A stretch of 64,000 nt of DNA from Rossellomorea pakistanensis (GTDB lineage Bacteria > Bacillota > Bacilli > Bacillales > Bacillaceae_B), in the NCBI RefSeq assembly GCF_016908495.1, contig NZ_JAFBDZ010000003.1:434001-498000 (forward strand), read 5' to 3'. Within the stretch, counting starts at the first letter, position 1; the number at the start of each line of letters is the position of its first letter. Below, one piece after another: positions 63,440 to 64,000 of this stretch. The notes beneath the pieces are model-generated. The model did no database searches. It had not been told where the DNA came from and saw only the letters and a list, made by a program, of their open reading frames with translations. The position numbers were made by a program, and so were the translations under genes.

Positions 63440-64000
63440 ATGAGACCTTCAAAGAAAGATAGGCAATTAAAACTATCAGATACAATAAAGGATAATCCAT
63501 TTATTACTGATGAAGAACTAGCAGATCAATTCTCTGTTAGTGTTCAAACAATCCGCTTAGATCGAATGGAGCTTTCCATTCCAGAATTAAGAGAAAGAAT
63601 TAAACATGTTGCCGAAAAAACTTTCGGAGATGAAGTAAAGTCCCTCCCAATAGAAGAAGTTATTGGTGAGATTATTGATATGGAATTAGATCAAAGTGCG
63701 ATTTCCATTTTCGATGTGAAGCACGAGCATGTTTTTAAAAGAAACCGTATTGCAAGAGGACATCACCTGTTTGCACAAGCTAATTCGCTTGCTGTAGCAG
63801 TAATTAACGACGAATTGGCTCTAACCGCTAAATCTCAAATAGTCTTTACAAGACCTGTAAGAGAAGGGGAAAGAGTAATCGCAAAAGCAAAAGTGGTTGA
63901 AATACATAATGATCGAACAATTGTAGAAGTAAATAGTTTCGCCCTTGGAGAAATAGTTTTTACGGGTGAATTTGAAATGTATCGCAGCAAAAAATCCGCA
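63440..64000 (+). CDS. fapR: Fatty acid and phospholipid biosynthesis regulator FapR (3' end cut)
   Basis: This DeoR-type winged-helix repressor of lipid synthesis genes responds to malonyl-CoA. All 187 codons to the window edge are open, with an N-terminal helix-turn-helix ([21 protein letters not shown], about 22-42), a linker helix and the effector-binding hot-dog domain (about 70-187), in which [18 protein letters not shown] holds the ligand residues. The family is about 190 residues, so only a few residues are missing. GGAGGG precedes the ATG. plsX, fabD and fabG are expected next. Confidence 0.94.
   Translation, partial: MRPSKKDRQLKLSDTIKDNPFITDEELADQFSVSVQTIRLDRMELSIPELRERIKHVAEKTFGDEVKSLPIEEVIGEIIDMELDQSAISIFDVKHEHVFKRNRIARGHHLFAQANSLAVAVINDELALTAKSQIVFTRPVREGERVIAKAKVVEIHNDRTIVEVNSFALGEIVFTGEFEMYRSKKSA

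Overview
This window is core chromosome from a low-GC, endospore-forming member of the Bacillaceae. The evidence is the presence and order of sporulation genes (spoVD, spoVE, spoIIGA-sigE-sigG, spoVM), a tRNA-Ile T-box leader, PyrR attenuators and a FapR box, together with protein sequences very close to the Bacillus subtilis families. It is not B. subtilis itself: several genes expected at these positions are absent, decayed or replaced. All genes are on the + strand except rqcH and rpmB.

Layout. (1) 1-13.1 kb is the division and cell-wall (dcw) cluster: end of spoVD, murE, a stand-alone MurF-N-terminal-like ORF, mraY, murD, spoVE, [no intact murG], murB, divIB, two DUF881 genes, sbp, ftsA, ftsZ. 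(2) 13.1-16.4 kb holds a MITE-like repeat, then the sporulation sigma block spoIIGA-sigE-sigG, with a 22-bp-spaced spoIIG promoter and a sigG leader hairpin. (3) 16.4-20.5 kb is the ylmC-ylmD-ylmE-sepF-ylmG-ylmH-divIVA division block. (4) 20.5-25.6 kb is the T-box-controlled ileS, an unknown 88-residue ORF, lspA and an rluD-type gene. (5) 25.6-37.7 kb is the complete de novo UMP operon pyrR-P-B-C-AA-AB-K-D-F-E with three PyrR-responsive attenuators. (6) 37.6-51.1 kb carries rqcH (-), a P-type calcium ATPase, yloC, remA, gmk, rpoZ, coaBC, priA, def, fmt and rsmB. (7) 51.06-51.39 kb holds the decayed remnant of rlmN. (8) 51.4-64 kb carries prpC, prkC, rsgA, rpe, thiN, spoVM, rpmB (-), yloU, fakA, sdaAB, sdaAA, recG and the start of the fapR lipid operon.

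The genes act together in envelope growth and division (precursor synthesis, divisome, DivIVA/SepF), commitment to sporulation (pro-sigma-E and its protease, sigma-G, SpoVD/SpoVE/SpoVM), pyrimidine synthesis, translation start-up (fmt, def, rsmB, rsgA, rpmB) and Ser/Thr kinase-phosphatase signalling. I found no CRISPR array, transposase, prophage or tRNA/rRNA gene. The most informative irregularities are the rlmN pseudogene between rsmB and prpC, the loss of murG from the dcw cluster, the orphan MurF-N-like ORF and two kinds of dispersed repeat in intergenic gaps.
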